A stretch of 64,000 bases of DNA from Ruminococcus sp. AF31-8BH (lineage in GTDB: Bacteria > Bacillota > Clostridia > Lachnospirales > Lachnospiraceae): positions 62,001-126,000 of the forward strand of contig NZ_QTVN01000005.1 of assembly GCF_003460605.1 (NCBI RefSeq), given 5' to 3'. The first letter of the stretch is position 1. Each line of letters starts with the position of its first letter. The notes below the pieces were generated by a model. That model did no database searches, was not told the DNA's origin, and saw nothing but the letters and a program-made list of their open reading frames with translations. This document shows, one piece after another, positions 50,530-60,239 of the stretch. Made by a program: the position numbers and the translations under genes.

Positions 50530-51737
50530 CAGATTACAAAAAGGACTTTCCCCTTTTAAAAGACAGCCAGGTGGCATATCTTGACAATGCAGCCACTGCA
50601 CAGCGTCCTCTGGCTGTTCTGGAGGCGGAAAAGGCCTTCTACGAAAAATATAACGCAAACCCCTTAAGAGGGCTGTATGAGCTTGGAATGGAGGCTACAG
50701 ACCGCTACGAGGAAGCAAGGGATACCGTGCGGGATTTCCTTCATGCCGCAAAATCCTGTGAGATTATTTTTACACGAAACACAACGGAGAGCATCAATCT
50801 GGTGGCATACAGCTACGGATTAAATAACCTGAAGGCAGGGGATGAGATCCTGGTAGGAATCGATTCCCACCACAGCAATCTTCTTCCCTGGCAGATGGTG
50901 GCAAGACAGACAGGAGCTGCCATTAAGTTCTTAGAATGTGAGATGGACGGAAGCTTTACAGATGAGGCAATCGAAAATGCCGTCACGCCTAAGACGAAAT
51001 TTGCAGCCGTCACCCATATTTCCAATGTGATCGGACGCGTGAACCCGGTGGAAAAGATTATTGAGAAGGTTCATGGCGTGGGCGGAGTAGTGCTTGTGGA
51101 TGCCGCTCAGAGCGCACCCCATATTCCCATTGATGTGCAGAAAATGGATGCGGATTTCTTAGCATTTTCCGGACATAAGCTGATGGCGCCAATGGGAATC
51201 GGCGTTCTCTATGGAAAAGAGAATCTGTTAAATGCCATGTCCCCATTTCTGACTGGCGGGGAAATGATTGAAAGCGTTACCCGCGAGGGTGCTGTTTTTG
51301 CAGAACTGCCCCATAAGTTTGAGGCCGGAACGGTGAACGGCGGCGGTGCGTGGGGCTTAAAAGCTGCCATTGATTATCTGAATTCCATTGGCTTTGAAGC
51401 TATTGAAGAGAAAGAAAATGCGCTTACTGCCCTGGCAATGGAAGAATTGAAAAAAATTCCCCATGTGCATGTGATCGGAAGCCAGGATCCAAAGGAACAC
51501 AACGGAATCCTGAATTTTACAGTAGACGGGGTACATCCTCACGACATTGCTTCCATTCTGGACGGAGCACATGTGGATGTGCGTGCAGGTCATCACTGCG
51601 CACAGCCTCTTCTGGCACATCTTGGAGTGATGGTGACCACAAGAGCGAGCATTTCTTTTTACAACAGTGAGGAGGATGTGCTTCGCTTAATCGAGCAGGT
51701 AAAAAATATCAGGAGGCTGATGGGCTATGATGAATAA
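50526..51737 (+). CDS. sufS: Cysteine desulfurase SufS
   Basis: A 403-residue PLP enzyme that releases sulfur from cysteine as a persulfide. PLP Lys in AFSGHKLMAPMGIG; catalytic Cys in VRAGHHCAQPLL, the class II RxGHHCA motif. Start YLDNAATAQRP. The following gene is sufU, the Zn-dependent sulfur acceptor used with SufS in Firmicutes. Confidence 0.96.
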   Translation: MTDYKKDFPLLKDSQVAYLDNAATAQRPLAVLEAEKAFYEKYNANPLRGLYELGMEATDRYEEARDTVRDFLHAAKSCEIIFTRNTTESINLVAYSYGLNNLKAGDEILVGIDSHHSNLLPWQMVARQTGAAIKFLECEMDGSFTDEAIENAVTPKTKFAAVTHISNVIGRVNPVEKIIEKVHGVGGVVLVDAAQSAPHIPIDVQKMDADFLAFSGHKLMAPMGIGVLYGKENLLNAMSPFLTGGEMIESVTREGAVFAELPHKFEAGTVNGGGAWGLKAAIDYLNSIGFEAIEEKENALTALAMEELKKIPHVHVIGSQDPKEHNGILNFTVDGVHPHDIASILDGAHVDVRAGHHCAQPLLAHLGVMVTTRASISFYNSEEDVLRLIEQVKNIRRLMGYDE

Positions 51738-52167
51738 TACTTTTTACAATGAGATTCTGACGGACCACAATCTGCATCCGGCGCACAAAAAGAAGCTGGA
51801 GGATGCCAATCTGGTTCTTGAGGGAGTGAATCCAAGCTGCGGTGATGACATTATCCTGGAACTGAAGGAAGAGAACGGCGTGATCACAGACGGTGCCTTT
51901 GTGGGCAGCGGCTGCGCTATTTCCCAGGCTTCTGTGGATATGATGCTGGAGCTGATCATCGGAAAAACAAAGGAAGAAGCCTTACAGCTTGCTGATCTTT
52001 TTTCCAGAATGATAAAGGGAGAGGCAAAGGGGGATGAACTGGAACCCCTTGAGGAAGCTATGTCCCTTGCCGATATTTCCAAAATGCCTGCCCGTGTAAA
52101 ATGCGCGGTTCTTGGCTGGCATACCATGGAAGAGCTGCTGGAAAAAGAGGCTGAAAAGAATTTATAA
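51727..52167 (+). CDS. sufU: Sulfur transfer protein SufU
   Basis: A 146-residue protein that takes the persulfide from SufS. Zn and catalytic residues: NPSCGDD, GSGCAISQAS and ARVKCAVLGWH. It has two consecutive ATGs (51,727 and 51,730) inside the end of sufS; either may serve. Last gene of the operon. Confidence 0.95.
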   Translation: MMNNTFYNEILTDHNLHPAHKKKLEDANLVLEGVNPSCGDDIILELKEENGVITDGAFVGSGCAISQASVDMMLELIIGKTKEEALQLADLFSRMIKGEAKGDELEPLEEAMSLADISKMPARVKCAVLGWHTMEELLEKEAEKNL

Positions 52168-52220
52168 AACACAATGACAAAACTTAAGGTCAGTGTTATA
52201 ATCCATATAACGATGGCGAA

Positions 52221-52245
52221 AAAAGGTCCACGGGGCCTTTTTTTT
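52221..52245 (+). terminator. Terminator of the suf operon
   Basis: AAAAGGTCC pairs with GGGCCTTTT around a 3-base loop (52,221-52,239), followed by an eight-T run ending at 52,245. Confidence 0.9.
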
Positions 52246-52283
52246 GCGCAGAAAAATATGGATGATGAAGGAGAAAAAAGGAA

Positions 52284-53630
52284 ATGAAAGAGGACAGACA
52301 GGATCTGACTACAGGCTCCATCTGGGGGAAAATGCTGTTTTTCAGTATTCCCCTTATGCTGACGAACCTGCTTCAGGTGTTGTTTAATATGGCGGACATT
52401 GCGGTAATCGGGCAGTTTGCGGGCTCCTTATCCCTTGGGGCAGTAGGTTCCACCACCACGCTGGTAACTCTTTTTACAGGGGTTCTCATTGGCATGGCAG
52501 GAGGTATCAATGTTCTGGTTGCAAGATATTTCGGTGCCCGGGATAAAAGAAGCACCATACAGACTGTACATACTGCTCTTCTTGTAAGCTTTGCTGCCGG
52601 AGTGATCGTACTGATATTCGGACTGCTTTTTTCAAGAGGCGTTCTGGAACTGCTGAATACAAAGGAGGAGCTGTTAGAAGGAGCAGTACTTTATATTCGG
52701 ATTTATTTTCTTGGAATGCCTGCGCTGGCATTGTACAATTTTGGTAATGCGGTGTGCAGTGCCTTTGGAGATACTAAGAAGCCTTTATATTATCTGTCTG
52801 CAGCAGGCGTTGTGAATGTTGTGCTGAATCTGTTTTTTGTTATTGGCTGTAAAATGGATGTGGCAGGAGTTGCACTGGCCAGTATTATTGCCCAGTATCT
52901 GTCTGCAATATTGATTTTACGCGCACTGGCAAAAATGGGAGGAGATTATGCACTTCGTATGTCTGAACTGAAATTTGACAAAAAAATGGCAAAATACATT
53001 ATTCAGATCGGACTTCCGGCAGGATTACAAAATGGAATATTCCAGGTTGCCAATCTGTTTATCCAGGCTGGTGTAAATACCTTTGACGCTACTATGGTAG
53101 CTGGTAATTCTGCAGCTGCAAATGCAGATGCCTTGCTTTATGATTCTATGGCTGCTTTTTATACAGCCTGCGGAAGCTTTATGGGACAAAATTACGGTGC
53201 AGGTAAAAGAAAGCGGGTGAAAAACAGTTATCTGATCAGTCTTGCCTATTCTTTTGGTATCGGACTGGTAGGAGGAATCTGTCTTGTTATTTTCGGAAGA
53301 CAGTTTCTGGGATTGTTTACCAATGATGCGGCTGTTATAGATGCAGGAATGAAAAGACTGACCATTATGGGCTTCAGCTATGGATTTTCAGCCTTTATGG
53401 ATGCCAGCATTGCTGCTTCAAGGGCTCTTGGAAAAAGCTTTGTGCCCACTATAACTGTGATCCTGGGTTCTTGCGTATTCCGAATGATTTGGGTGAATAC
53501 GGTTTTTGCATATTTCAGAACGATTCCATCATTATATCTGCTGTATATTTTCTCGTGGGGAATTACAGCGACTGTGGAGATCATTTATTTCATACATGTG
53601 TATAAGAATACGAAGATCGGGATTGCGTAG
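52284..53630 (+). CDS. MATE-family multidrug efflux transporter
   Basis: A 448-residue protein with 12 membrane helices in two six-helix halves, the MATE length. Family-typical stretches: GSIWGKMLFFSIPLMLTNLL at the start, VARYFGARDK after helix 3, and NYGAGKRKRVKNSYLI in the second half. It exports cationic drugs or metabolites in exchange for Na+ or H+. Separate from the suf operon by its terminator. Confidence 0.92.
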   Translation: MKEDRQDLTTGSIWGKMLFFSIPLMLTNLLQVLFNMADIAVIGQFAGSLSLGAVGSTTTLVTLFTGVLIGMAGGINVLVARYFGARDKRSTIQTVHTALLVSFAAGVIVLIFGLLFSRGVLELLNTKEELLEGAVLYIRIYFLGMPALALYNFGNAVCSAFGDTKKPLYYLSAAGVVNVVLNLFFVIGCKMDVAGVALASIIAQYLSAILILRALAKMGGDYALRMSELKFDKKMAKYIIQIGLPAGLQNGIFQVANLFIQAGVNTFDATMVAGNSAAANADALLYDSMAAFYTACGSFMGQNYGAGKRKRVKNSYLISLAYSFGIGLVGGICLVIFGRQFLGLFTNDAAVIDAGMKRLTIMGFSYGFSAFMDASIAASRALGKSFVPTITVILGSCVFRMIWVNTVFAYFRTIPSLYLLYIFSWGITATVEIIYFIHVYKNTKIGIA

Positions 53631-53723
53631 GGAAACATGCAGGCGGAATGTAAGGATAGGATATTTCGAAATGGAAGAGAGACTTTCCAAATTTTGAGAC
53701 AGTGAAATAAAGCGTAATCAATA

Positions 53724-53762
53724 AGGCCTCGGAAGCAGCAGAAAATGCCGTTTCCGAGGCCT
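53724..53762. terminator. Convergent-gene terminator
   Basis: Perfect 11-bp arms at 53,724-53,734 and 53,752-53,762 between the MATE gene and the converging secreted-protein gene. Confidence 0.75.
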
Positions 53763-53836
53763 GTTATGTGTAAGATGCTTAATTCTATGTACTGTGCAGG
53801 ATGCTGCAGCAAAGGCGGTATAACAGCGCCGGAATC

Positions 53837-54616
53837 TTATTCAGCAGCAGTTACAGATGTGATGTGCGGGTTTACGCCCTCATACCAGTACAGGAAGCCT
53901 TCCATGTCGATCTTGTCACCGATGTTCAGGGCTTCTACAGCCTTGTATACATCGCTGTCCTTGTCGCAAAGGTAGGACTCTACTGTAAATGTATAGGTCT
54001 CTCCGTCAAGGGAAACGTTGAAGTAAAGGTCGTCCCCTTCAGAACCGGAGCCATCATAGTTGTAAAGATATGCAACATCATTTCCGTCTGCATCCTGTCC
54101 GGCAGCTTCTACAGTCATGCCCTTGAAGGATACCAGCTCGTTCTGATGGTCGATCAGCTCATCCTTGCCAAGAAGATCTGTTACATCAAGCGGCTCTGCA
54201 ACATATTCACCGTCCTCGATCTCGAAAGAGGATACATCTGCAACCTCAATTTCTCCGGACCATTCAGCCTTGTATCCGGTTACCTTGATCTTGGTACCAG
54301 GTACCAGCTTGTCATACTCTTCCTCAGAGCATGGCATGTTGTAAATGAAGTATGCGCCGTCTTTATCCTGGGTATAGAGAGTTGCCTTGTCTTCCCACCA
54401 GGACTGTTTAGCCTGTACATAGGTTTCGATCACAACCTCGTCATCTACTGCTGCAGCAAGGTACTCATCATGAGTCATAACGCCCTCGGACTTCACATCA
54501 GCTTCCTCAGAAGCAGCTTCTGCGGTCTCTTCAGTAGTGTTCTCCTCTGCCATAACTGCTCCCGGGAATGCGAAAGTAAGGGAGAGTGCCATCAGTAATA
54601 CAAGTCTTTTTTTCAT
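53837..54616 (-). CDS. Secreted protein with OB-fold-like repeats
   Basis: A 259-residue protein. The start was set at MKKRLVLLMALSL, behind GAAAGGAG. Signal peptide about residues 1-22 (ending VMAEE). An acidic spacer with Glu/Ala runs is followed by two beta-rich OB-like units (about 55-135 and 145-259; VIETYVQAKQSWW then GTKIKVTGY). The tRNA_anti-like or NigD-like OB fold is suspected. No lipobox. Function unknown; monocistronic. Confidence 0.75.
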   Translation of the reverse strand: MKKRLVLLMALSLTFAFPGAVMAEENTTEETAEAASEEADVKSEGVMTHDEYLAAAVDDEVVIETYVQAKQSWWEDKATLYTQDKDGAYFIYNMPCSEEEYDKLVPGTKIKVTGYKAEWSGEIEVADVSSFEIEDGEYVAEPLDVTDLLGKDELIDHQNELVSFKGMTVEAAGQDADGNDVAYLYNYDGSGSEGDDLYFNVSLDGETYTFTVESYLCDKDSDVYKAVEALNIGDKIDMEGFLYWYEGVNPHITSVTAAE

Positions 54617-54686
54617 AATGTCTCCTTTCTGTGTGTACGCAAGAAACGTCACAAAGGTATGCCTTTAGCATATGTATTTTATTAAA

Positions 54687-54714
54687 AAAGGTGGCTGCAT
54701 GCACAACCACCTTT
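54687..54714 (-). terminator. Terminator of the carbohydrate ABC operon
   Basis: AAAGGTGG (54,687-54,694) pairs with CCACCTTT (54,707-54,714); six T's follow on the minus strand. Confidence 0.88.
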
Positions 54715-54757
54715 ATTATAAACGAAAACAGGAGGAAATCAAGGGATTAGGGGAAAG

Positions 54758-56368
54758 TTATTTTCTGCTTTTCCTTTTTTCCAGAAGCAGATAAAGAAGA
54801 ATGAAAAACCAGACCGCCCCAAGGCTGACAAGAAGAATCTTTGATTCAACAGGAAGGGGGCCAAGGTCTGCTTTTCCGGAGGTTTCCGACGCGGATATCT
54901 GATCAAGATGGTACAGGGAGGTGACATCGCTGTAAAGCTGGTCAATGTAATCGGCGTCTATTTCCTGCTTTCTTCTCACAGACTTGGTCACGTTCTCGAT
55001 CAGCTGCCCGGCTGCGTCACGAAGGGAAGCAGAGCCGTTGAATACAGGTGTGACAAAGGTGTGGTCCACATTTTCCAGAAGGGTTTTGGAGGCCTTTATT
55101 TTTACATCATAGTAGGTGGAATTGTCCTCGCCCTCTCTGGAAAGATAATCCTGATACTGGTCAGATTCCTGGGCCTTGCTGGTGACAGGTACGTAGCCTT
55201 CTGTTTCCGAGTAAGCGGTCTGCACCTCATTGGTAAGCAGATACTGGGTGAAAAGCCAGGATGCCAGCACTTCCTGGGAGTCCTTCTTATTGAACACGCA
55301 CACGGAAGGTCCCTGGGAGATCATCTGGGGATTCTCCGGGTCAAACTGGGGAATGGTCATAACCTCTGTCTCAAAGTCCACCAGCGCATCGGAACTGATA
55401 TCCACAAGCGGTGCATGAGTGCCCATCCAGGTAGCGCCTGCTGTAGAATCAATGGCGAAAATACACTGTCCGGCGTTCAAAAAGTTGGCAGGGTAGCTGG
55501 AAATCTTAAAGGTGGAAAAAGCACCTGTTTTTACATGATCTGCAATGGTGTACAGAAGATCGGTAGTAGTATCGTTAAAAAGCTGGATCTCGCCGCTGTC
55601 TGTGGAATATCCCGCGTTTTTCTGCTTCAGCATTTCGATCATCATGTTGTCTGTGGACTTGTCAATGAAGGGAATCAGCACGTTCTGTCCGTTGATCTTG
55701 TAGGTGCCGTCTGCATTTTGCTCCATGGCTTTTTCGCTGACTTCCCAGACAAAATCCCAGGTCAGAGTTTCGGGAAGGGTGTAGCCAAGCTTTTCCACGT
55801 AGGTTTTGTTTACGTAGCAGACCTCTGTGGAACGCATGAAGGGCAGGGCATAGTAATGTCCGGCAAAGGAGCACTCCTCCAGAAACTGGGGGATGATCTC
55901 ATCGCTTTTTACAGAGTCAAATTCCAGCTTGCTGCCGCCAAGACCGTAGCTTTCATCTGCCATCAGGTCATCCAGGGGAACCACCGTGTCATTTCCGGTC
56001 AGGTAAGTGGCAATGTGGTCCGGGTAAGTGATGCACACATTTGGGGTGGTTTCTGTGGCAATGTTGGTAATGACATCATTGTAGATCTTGCCGTAATCGG
56101 TGTAAAGCCGCAGGTCTACAGTAATATTGGGATACAGGGCCTCGAAATCGGAGATGGCCTTTTTGTAAATTTCCGTCTGGGTTTTGTTGGTGTCGTTTTT
56201 GGCCCAGAAGGTGATTTCATAGTTCTTGGAGGTATCAAATTCTTCAGGGATGGAAAATGCGCTCTGCTCCTTTGCACCGTGACAGCCGCTAAGTCCTGCC
56301 GCTAAGACAGCAGCCAGCGCCAGAACAAGAAGCTTTTTCCCTGGAAATTTATGTTTTTTCGTCATCAT
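54758..56368 (-). CDS. Carbohydrate-binding lipoprotein with extra C-terminal membrane helix
   Basis: A 536-residue extracellular solute-binding protein (UgpB/MalE class). Signal and lipobox LSGCHG with lipid Cys near residue 29; binding domain about 45-490 with YEITFWAKNDTNKTQTEIYK. Unusually, a second hydrophobic helix (about 508-531, ILLVSLGAVWFFILLYLLLE) and RKSRK end the protein, so it would be anchored at both ends. GAGGAGG precedes the start. Overlaps the downstream-facing permease gene by four bases. The substrate is probably a sugar or sugar phosphate. Confidence 0.9.
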   Translation of the reverse strand: MMTKKHKFPGKKLLVLALAAVLAAGLSGCHGAKEQSAFSIPEEFDTSKNYEITFWAKNDTNKTQTEIYKKAISDFEALYPNITVDLRLYTDYGKIYNDVITNIATETTPNVCITYPDHIATYLTGNDTVVPLDDLMADESYGLGGSKLEFDSVKSDEIIPQFLEECSFAGHYYALPFMRSTEVCYVNKTYVEKLGYTLPETLTWDFVWEVSEKAMEQNADGTYKINGQNVLIPFIDKSTDNMMIEMLKQKNAGYSTDSGEIQLFNDTTTDLLYTIADHVKTGAFSTFKISSYPANFLNAGQCIFAIDSTAGATWMGTHAPLVDISSDALVDFETEVMTIPQFDPENPQMISQGPSVCVFNKKDSQEVLASWLFTQYLLTNEVQTAYSETEGYVPVTSKAQESDQYQDYLSREGEDNSTYYDVKIKASKTLLENVDHTFVTPVFNGSASLRDAAGQLIENVTKSVRRKQEIDADYIDQLYSDVTSLYHLDQISASETSGKADLGPLPVESKILLVSLGAVWFFILLYLLLEKRKSRK

Positions 56369-57237
56369 CCTTTTGTACCTCCTCTTGAAACCCCGGCCAT
56401 GATCTTGTTGCGGAAAATCAGGAACAGAACGATCAGGGGAAGTGAGATTACCACAACCGCAGCCATCATGGCAGGAATATTTTCACGTCCGAAGCCGTTC
56501 TCACGGATTTCCTGGATACCATTGGAAACCAGGTAATAATTCTGGTCATCTGTGATGAGGCGGGGCCATACGTAGGAATTCCAGCATTCAATTACCTTCA
56601 GGATGGCGATGGTCACCATAGTGGGCTTGCAGATGGGGATCATAACCTTGCACAGGTATTTCAGATCGGAGGTGCCGTCCACCTTGGCTGCCCGGTAAAG
56701 CTCGTCCGGAACCTGCTCGAAATTTTCTTTCAGAAGGTAAATGTAAAATACGGAGGTGACAGAGGGAAGGATCAGTCCCAGGAAGGTGTTTCGCATATCC
56801 AGGTTGGTAATGGTCACAAAGTTGGTGATGATCACAAGCTCGTTTGGAATCATCATCAGGGAGAGAAATAAGGTAAAGGCCAGATTTTTTCCCCGGAACT
56901 CAAGCCTTGCAAAAGCAAAAGCGGAGAGGGTGATCACGACCATCATAATGGCGGTGGTGGCCGATGTGAAAATAAGGGTATTGAGAAGATATTTTCCCAG
57001 AGGCACCGCCGTAAATGCGTCTGCATAATTCTGCATGGTCGGAGTCAGGGTAAAAAAGCTGGGAATGTGCTCCGCGTTGTAGGAACTGTAGCTTTTTACA
57101 GAGGTCAGGACCATCCAGTAAAAAGGAAACAGTACGATCAGCGCCCACAGGGTGAGCAGAATGTAAGTGATCACGCTGACTGCTGTATGTCGTCTGGCAG
57201 CAGAGCGTTCATTGGTAAACTGGTTTGAATTTTCCAT
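56365..57237 (-). CDS. Carbohydrate ABC permease, MalG/UgpE type
   Basis: A 290-residue permease with six membrane helices. The start was set at MENSNQFTNERSAARRHTAV because GAGGA lies six bases upstream; a longer frame begins inside the previous gene. The EAA-loop region reads YRAAKVDGTSDLKYLCKVMI, the contact site for the ATPase. Confidence 0.92.
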   Translation of the reverse strand: MENSNQFTNERSAARRHTAVSVITYILLTLWALIVLFPFYWMVLTSVKSYSSYNAEHIPSFFTLTPTMQNYADAFTAVPLGKYLLNTLIFTSATTAIMMVVITLSAFAFARLEFRGKNLAFTLFLSLMMIPNELVIITNFVTITNLDMRNTFLGLILPSVTSVFYIYLLKENFEQVPDELYRAAKVDGTSDLKYLCKVMIPICKPTMVTIAILKVIECWNSYVWPRLITDDQNYYLVSNGIQEIRENGFGRENIPAMMAAVVVISLPLIVLFLIFRNKIMAGVSRGGTKG

Positions 57238-57256
57238 TTTTCGTCCTCGAATTGTT

Positions 57257-58150
57257 TCATGAGTAATAAACATGCTTCCTGCTCACCAGCAGATTGATGC
57301 AGGTGATGGTCAGGACGATCACAAACAAAATGATCGCCGCGGCAGATGCGTAGGAAGGATAGCCGCCCCCGTTGCCGTAAAGCATATCGTAAACATATCC
57401 TACAATGGTATTCATTCCTGCAGCGTTTAGGTCTGTGCCGAAAAGGGCCACTGCATCGCTGTAGGCCTTAAATGCTCCGATGAAGCCTGTTATGATCAGG
57501 TAAAATACAGTAGGTGAGATCATGGGCAGGGTGATCCGCACAAAAATACGGAATCTGGAAGTACCGTCCACCCTGGCCGCGTTGTAGTAGTTCTGGTTCA
57601 CGGAAGCCAGTGCACTGGTCAGGATCAGCACCTTAAATGGCATGACGATCCATATGGTATAAATGCACAGAACCAGCATTTTCGCCCAATAGGGTCCGTC
57701 GATGAAATCAACGGGACCGCGCCCGAACAGCTGAAGGACCAGGTTCACAAGCCCGTCCGAGTAAGCTGTTTTCTTAAAAAGGATCATAAAAACAAGGCCA
57801 ACTGCCAGAGTGTTGGTCACATAAGGCAGGAAGTAAATGGTCTGGTAAAGCTTCTTCAAAGCTTTTATGGAGCTTAAGGCAACGGAAATCAGAAGTGCCA
57901 GCAAGGTGGAAAGAGGCACAGTAATGATTACCAGAAGAAAGGTATTCTTGATTGCCTGAAGAAAATAGGGATCATGAAGCACATAGGAATAGTTGTATGC
58001 GCCTGTCCCGTAATAGGTCTGGGATGCGGAGTTATAGCCCTCTTCAAAGGAGTAGATAAAAACGTCAATGAGAGGATATACCATGAAAACACCCAGAAAC
58101 AGGATTGCCGGCAGAAGATAGAGCCAGCCTTTTAAATTTCTTTTATTCAT
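57257..58150 (-). CDS. Carbohydrate ABC permease, MalF/UgpA type
   Basis: A 297-residue permease with six membrane helices, beginning MNKRNLKGWLYLLPAILFLG. The EAA loop reads YNAARVDGTSRFRIFVRITL. Partner of the MalG-type permease. Confidence 0.92.
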   Translation of the reverse strand: MNKRNLKGWLYLLPAILFLGVFMVYPLIDVFIYSFEEGYNSASQTYYGTGAYNYSYVLHDPYFLQAIKNTFLLVIITVPLSTLLALLISVALSSIKALKKLYQTIYFLPYVTNTLAVGLVFMILFKKTAYSDGLVNLVLQLFGRGPVDFIDGPYWAKMLVLCIYTIWIVMPFKVLILTSALASVNQNYYNAARVDGTSRFRIFVRITLPMISPTVFYLIITGFIGAFKAYSDAVALFGTDLNAAGMNTIVGYVYDMLYGNGGGYPSYASAAAIILFVIVLTITCINLLVSRKHVYYS

Positions 58151-58161
58151 AGGAACCTCCC

Positions 58162-59256
58162 TTAAAGGTAAATCCTTTCTTCTGTTTCACGGCCAAAAAG
58201 GAAAATCTTGTTTGGCTTCACCGCAAAACGGATGGTTTTGGAAGAAAGATCAATGCTGCTCTCGGAGCTGATAATGGAGCGGATGGCAGGTGCCTGGGAA
58301 GCAGCGTGGGAGGATACCACGGAGATGTCACGTCCCATGACCTCAACGCCTCCAAGCTGGCAGCAAAGAGGGCCGTTTTTGTCAAGGACAAAGCCTTCGG
58401 GACGGATTCCGGCAAATACCTGCTGATCGGAAATTCCGGGAGCGTCCAGGATGGCATTTTCCCCGATATAAAGCTTCTGCCCACGGATCTCGCCCTCAAA
58501 TACATTGATTGGCGGGGTGCCAAGGAATCTGGCTACAAACAGATTGACCGGGCTGTCATATACATCCTGGGGCTTGCCGATCTGCTGGACCACGCCGCTT
58601 TTCATGACAACGATCATGTCGGAAATGCTCATGGCTTCTTCCTGGTCGTGGGTGACAAACACAGTGGTGATCTTTGTGGCGCGCTGGATCTTGCGGATTT
58701 CTTCCCTGGTCTGCAGGCGGAGTCTGGCGTCCAGGTTGGAAAGAGGCTCGTCAAGGAGCAGCACCCGGGGCATTTTTACAAGGGCGCGGGCAATGGCAAC
58801 ACGCTGCTGCTGACCGCCGGAAAGCTCGGAGGGGCGTCTGTCCATCAGCTCTGTGATCTGCACCAGCTGGGCAGCGTTCTGGACGCGGCGGTCCATTTCA
58901 TCCTTGGAAAGCTTGTCCTTTCCCTTTAGGTTCTGCAGGGGAAAAAGAATGTTCTGCTTCACAGTGAGATGAGGATAGAGGGCGTAGTTCTGAAATACCA
59001 TGCCCACGCCCCGGTTCTCAGGGGGAAGATTTGTGACGTCCTCTTCGCCGAAAAGGATTCGGCCGTCAGTTGGTTTTTCAAGTCCGCAGATCATGTTCAG
59101 GGTGGTGCTTTTGCCGCAACCGGAAGGGCCAAGAAGTCCGATCAGCTGTCCGTCTGGAATTTCAAAATTGAAATTGTCCACTGCAGTAACCGATTCCCGG
59201 GATTTCCGCCCGCGGGCAGGAAACTGCTTGGTGAGGTGTTCTAATACGATTTTCAT
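58162..59256 (-). CDS. Sugar ABC importer ATPase, UgpC/MsmX/MalK type
   Basis: A 364-residue ATPase. Walker A GPSGCGKST, signature LSGGQQQRVAIARAL, Walker B LLLDEPLSNLDARL, VTHDQEEAM. The C-terminal TOBE/OB regulatory domain (about 240-364) is typical of MalK-like proteins. First gene of a complete importer operon: ATPase, two permeases, binding protein. Confidence 0.94.
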   Translation of the reverse strand: MKIVLEHLTKQFPARGRKSRESVTAVDNFNFEIPDGQLIGLLGPSGCGKSTTLNMICGLEKPTDGRILFGEEDVTNLPPENRGVGMVFQNYALYPHLTVKQNILFPLQNLKGKDKLSKDEMDRRVQNAAQLVQITELMDRRPSELSGGQQQRVAIARALVKMPRVLLLDEPLSNLDARLRLQTREEIRKIQRATKITTVFVTHDQEEAMSISDMIVVMKSGVVQQIGKPQDVYDSPVNLFVARFLGTPPINVFEGEIRGQKLYIGENAILDAPGISDQQVFAGIRPEGFVLDKNGPLCCQLGGVEVMGRDISVVSSHAASQAPAIRSIISSESSIDLSSKTIRFAVKPNKIFLFGRETEERIYL

Positions 59257-59295
59257 ATTCTCTCTCCTACGTATTATAATTCAGATTTGCTTACT

Positions 59296-59324
59296 ATTAT
59301 AACGAATTCCAGTGGTTTGTACAA
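59296..59324 (-). promoter_or_regulatory. Promoter of the carbohydrate ABC operon
   Basis: Minus strand TTGTAC (59,319-59,324), 17-base spacer, TATAAT (59,296-59,301). A second TATAAT (59,273-59,278) lies nearer the gene. Confidence 0.75.
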
Positions 59325-59351
59325 TGCAAAAAAGTTTTCCTGCATTTTGGG

Positions 59352-59380
59352 TGGACGAAAAAGTTTAAAAGAGGTATACT
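59352..59380 (+). promoter_or_regulatory. Promoter of the DUF308 operon
   Basis: TGGACG (59,352-59,357), 17-base spacer, TATACT (59,375-59,380), followed by AAAGGAG before the gene at 59,409. Confidence 0.6.
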
Positions 59381-59408
59381 GACGAAAAGAAATAAAGGAG
59401 CGCGCTTT

Positions 59409-60239
59409 ATGGAAGATAAAAAAATGAAAGTATTAAAAGGACAGATTCCGGTTTCCATTCTCTACATAGCGCTGGGCGTGTGCCTGGCCCTGATGCCTGT
59501 GGAAACGGTAAATGTGCTGTGTAAGGTAGTGTTTGGCCTGGTTCTCGTGGGAGCAGGACTGTACCACATCGTGATCTATGTGCTGGAAAAAGAAAACGCC
59601 ACAATTCTGGATCTTTTTTCCGGTGTGATCGTGCTGGTGATCGGGGCATTTCTGTTTATGAATCCACAGGTGGTGGTGAAGCTTCTTACTTTGATGCTGG
59701 GAGCCTTCGTTCTGGTGGACAGTATCTGGATGCTTCGTGGAAGCATGAAATTAAGGAAAAGAAAGCTTGGGGCATGGAAAGCGTTTCTCATTGAGAGCCT
59801 GGTGTTTGTGGGGCTTGGCGTGCTGATCCTTGTGAATCCGTTCAGCGAGCTTCGGCTTACCATGCAGGTTTCCGGATGGATTTTTGTGGCAAACGGGGCA
59901 CTTGATATTATTTTCTATCTGATCCTGAAGCATGGATTGAAAAAGGAGATTCCATCTGAGGAGACAGAAGAAAAAGACGACAGTAAGGCAGAAGCGGCTT
60001 CTGCACAGAATACAGAAGAGACAGGAAATACCTCTGCTCCAGCACCGGATGCAGGGAATGTAAGCAGCCAGATGGCGTCTGAAGAAAGTTCTAAGAACAC
60101 AGAGACTGTTCCAGAAGAAAATGTTCAGCCAGACGGGGCTGTTTCCCAGGAAAGTGCCGGGAATCCAGAAGCCGTTCCGGATGAAGCTTCCGGGGAAAGC
60201 GAGGAAGCAGAAGAAGTCCTTGAGGAGTGGAAAGACTGA
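59409..60239 (+). CDS. DUF308 (HdeD-like) membrane protein with acidic tail
   Basis: A 276-residue protein. Six membrane helices in residues 12-175 arranged as repeated two-helix units (LVLVGAGLYHIVIYVLEKEN, GVIVLVIGAFLFMN), the DUF308/HdeD pattern. Residues 185-276 form a low-complexity Glu/Ser/Ala tail, cytoplasmic by topology. Function unknown, perhaps envelope acid stress. Its stop overlaps the next ATG. Confidence 0.85.
   Translation: MEDKKMKVLKGQIPVSILYIALGVCLALMPVETVNVLCKVVFGLVLVGAGLYHIVIYVLEKENATILDLFSGVIVLVIGAFLFMNPQVVVKLLTLMLGAFVLVDSIWMLRGSMKLRKRKLGAWKAFLIESLVFVGLGVLILVNPFSELRLTMQVSGWIFVANGALDIIFYLILKHGLKKEIPSEETEEKDDSKAEAASAQNTEETGNTSAPAPDAGNVSSQMASEESSKNTETVPEENVQPDGAVSQESAGNPEAVPDEASGESEEAEEVLEEWKD

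Noticed and set aside
54908..56305. 465-codon plus-strand frame opposite the binding-lipoprotein gene
   Set aside because: Antisense shadow: no ribosome site, no family, and the minus-strand gene is a clear solute-binding protein in a complete importer operon.
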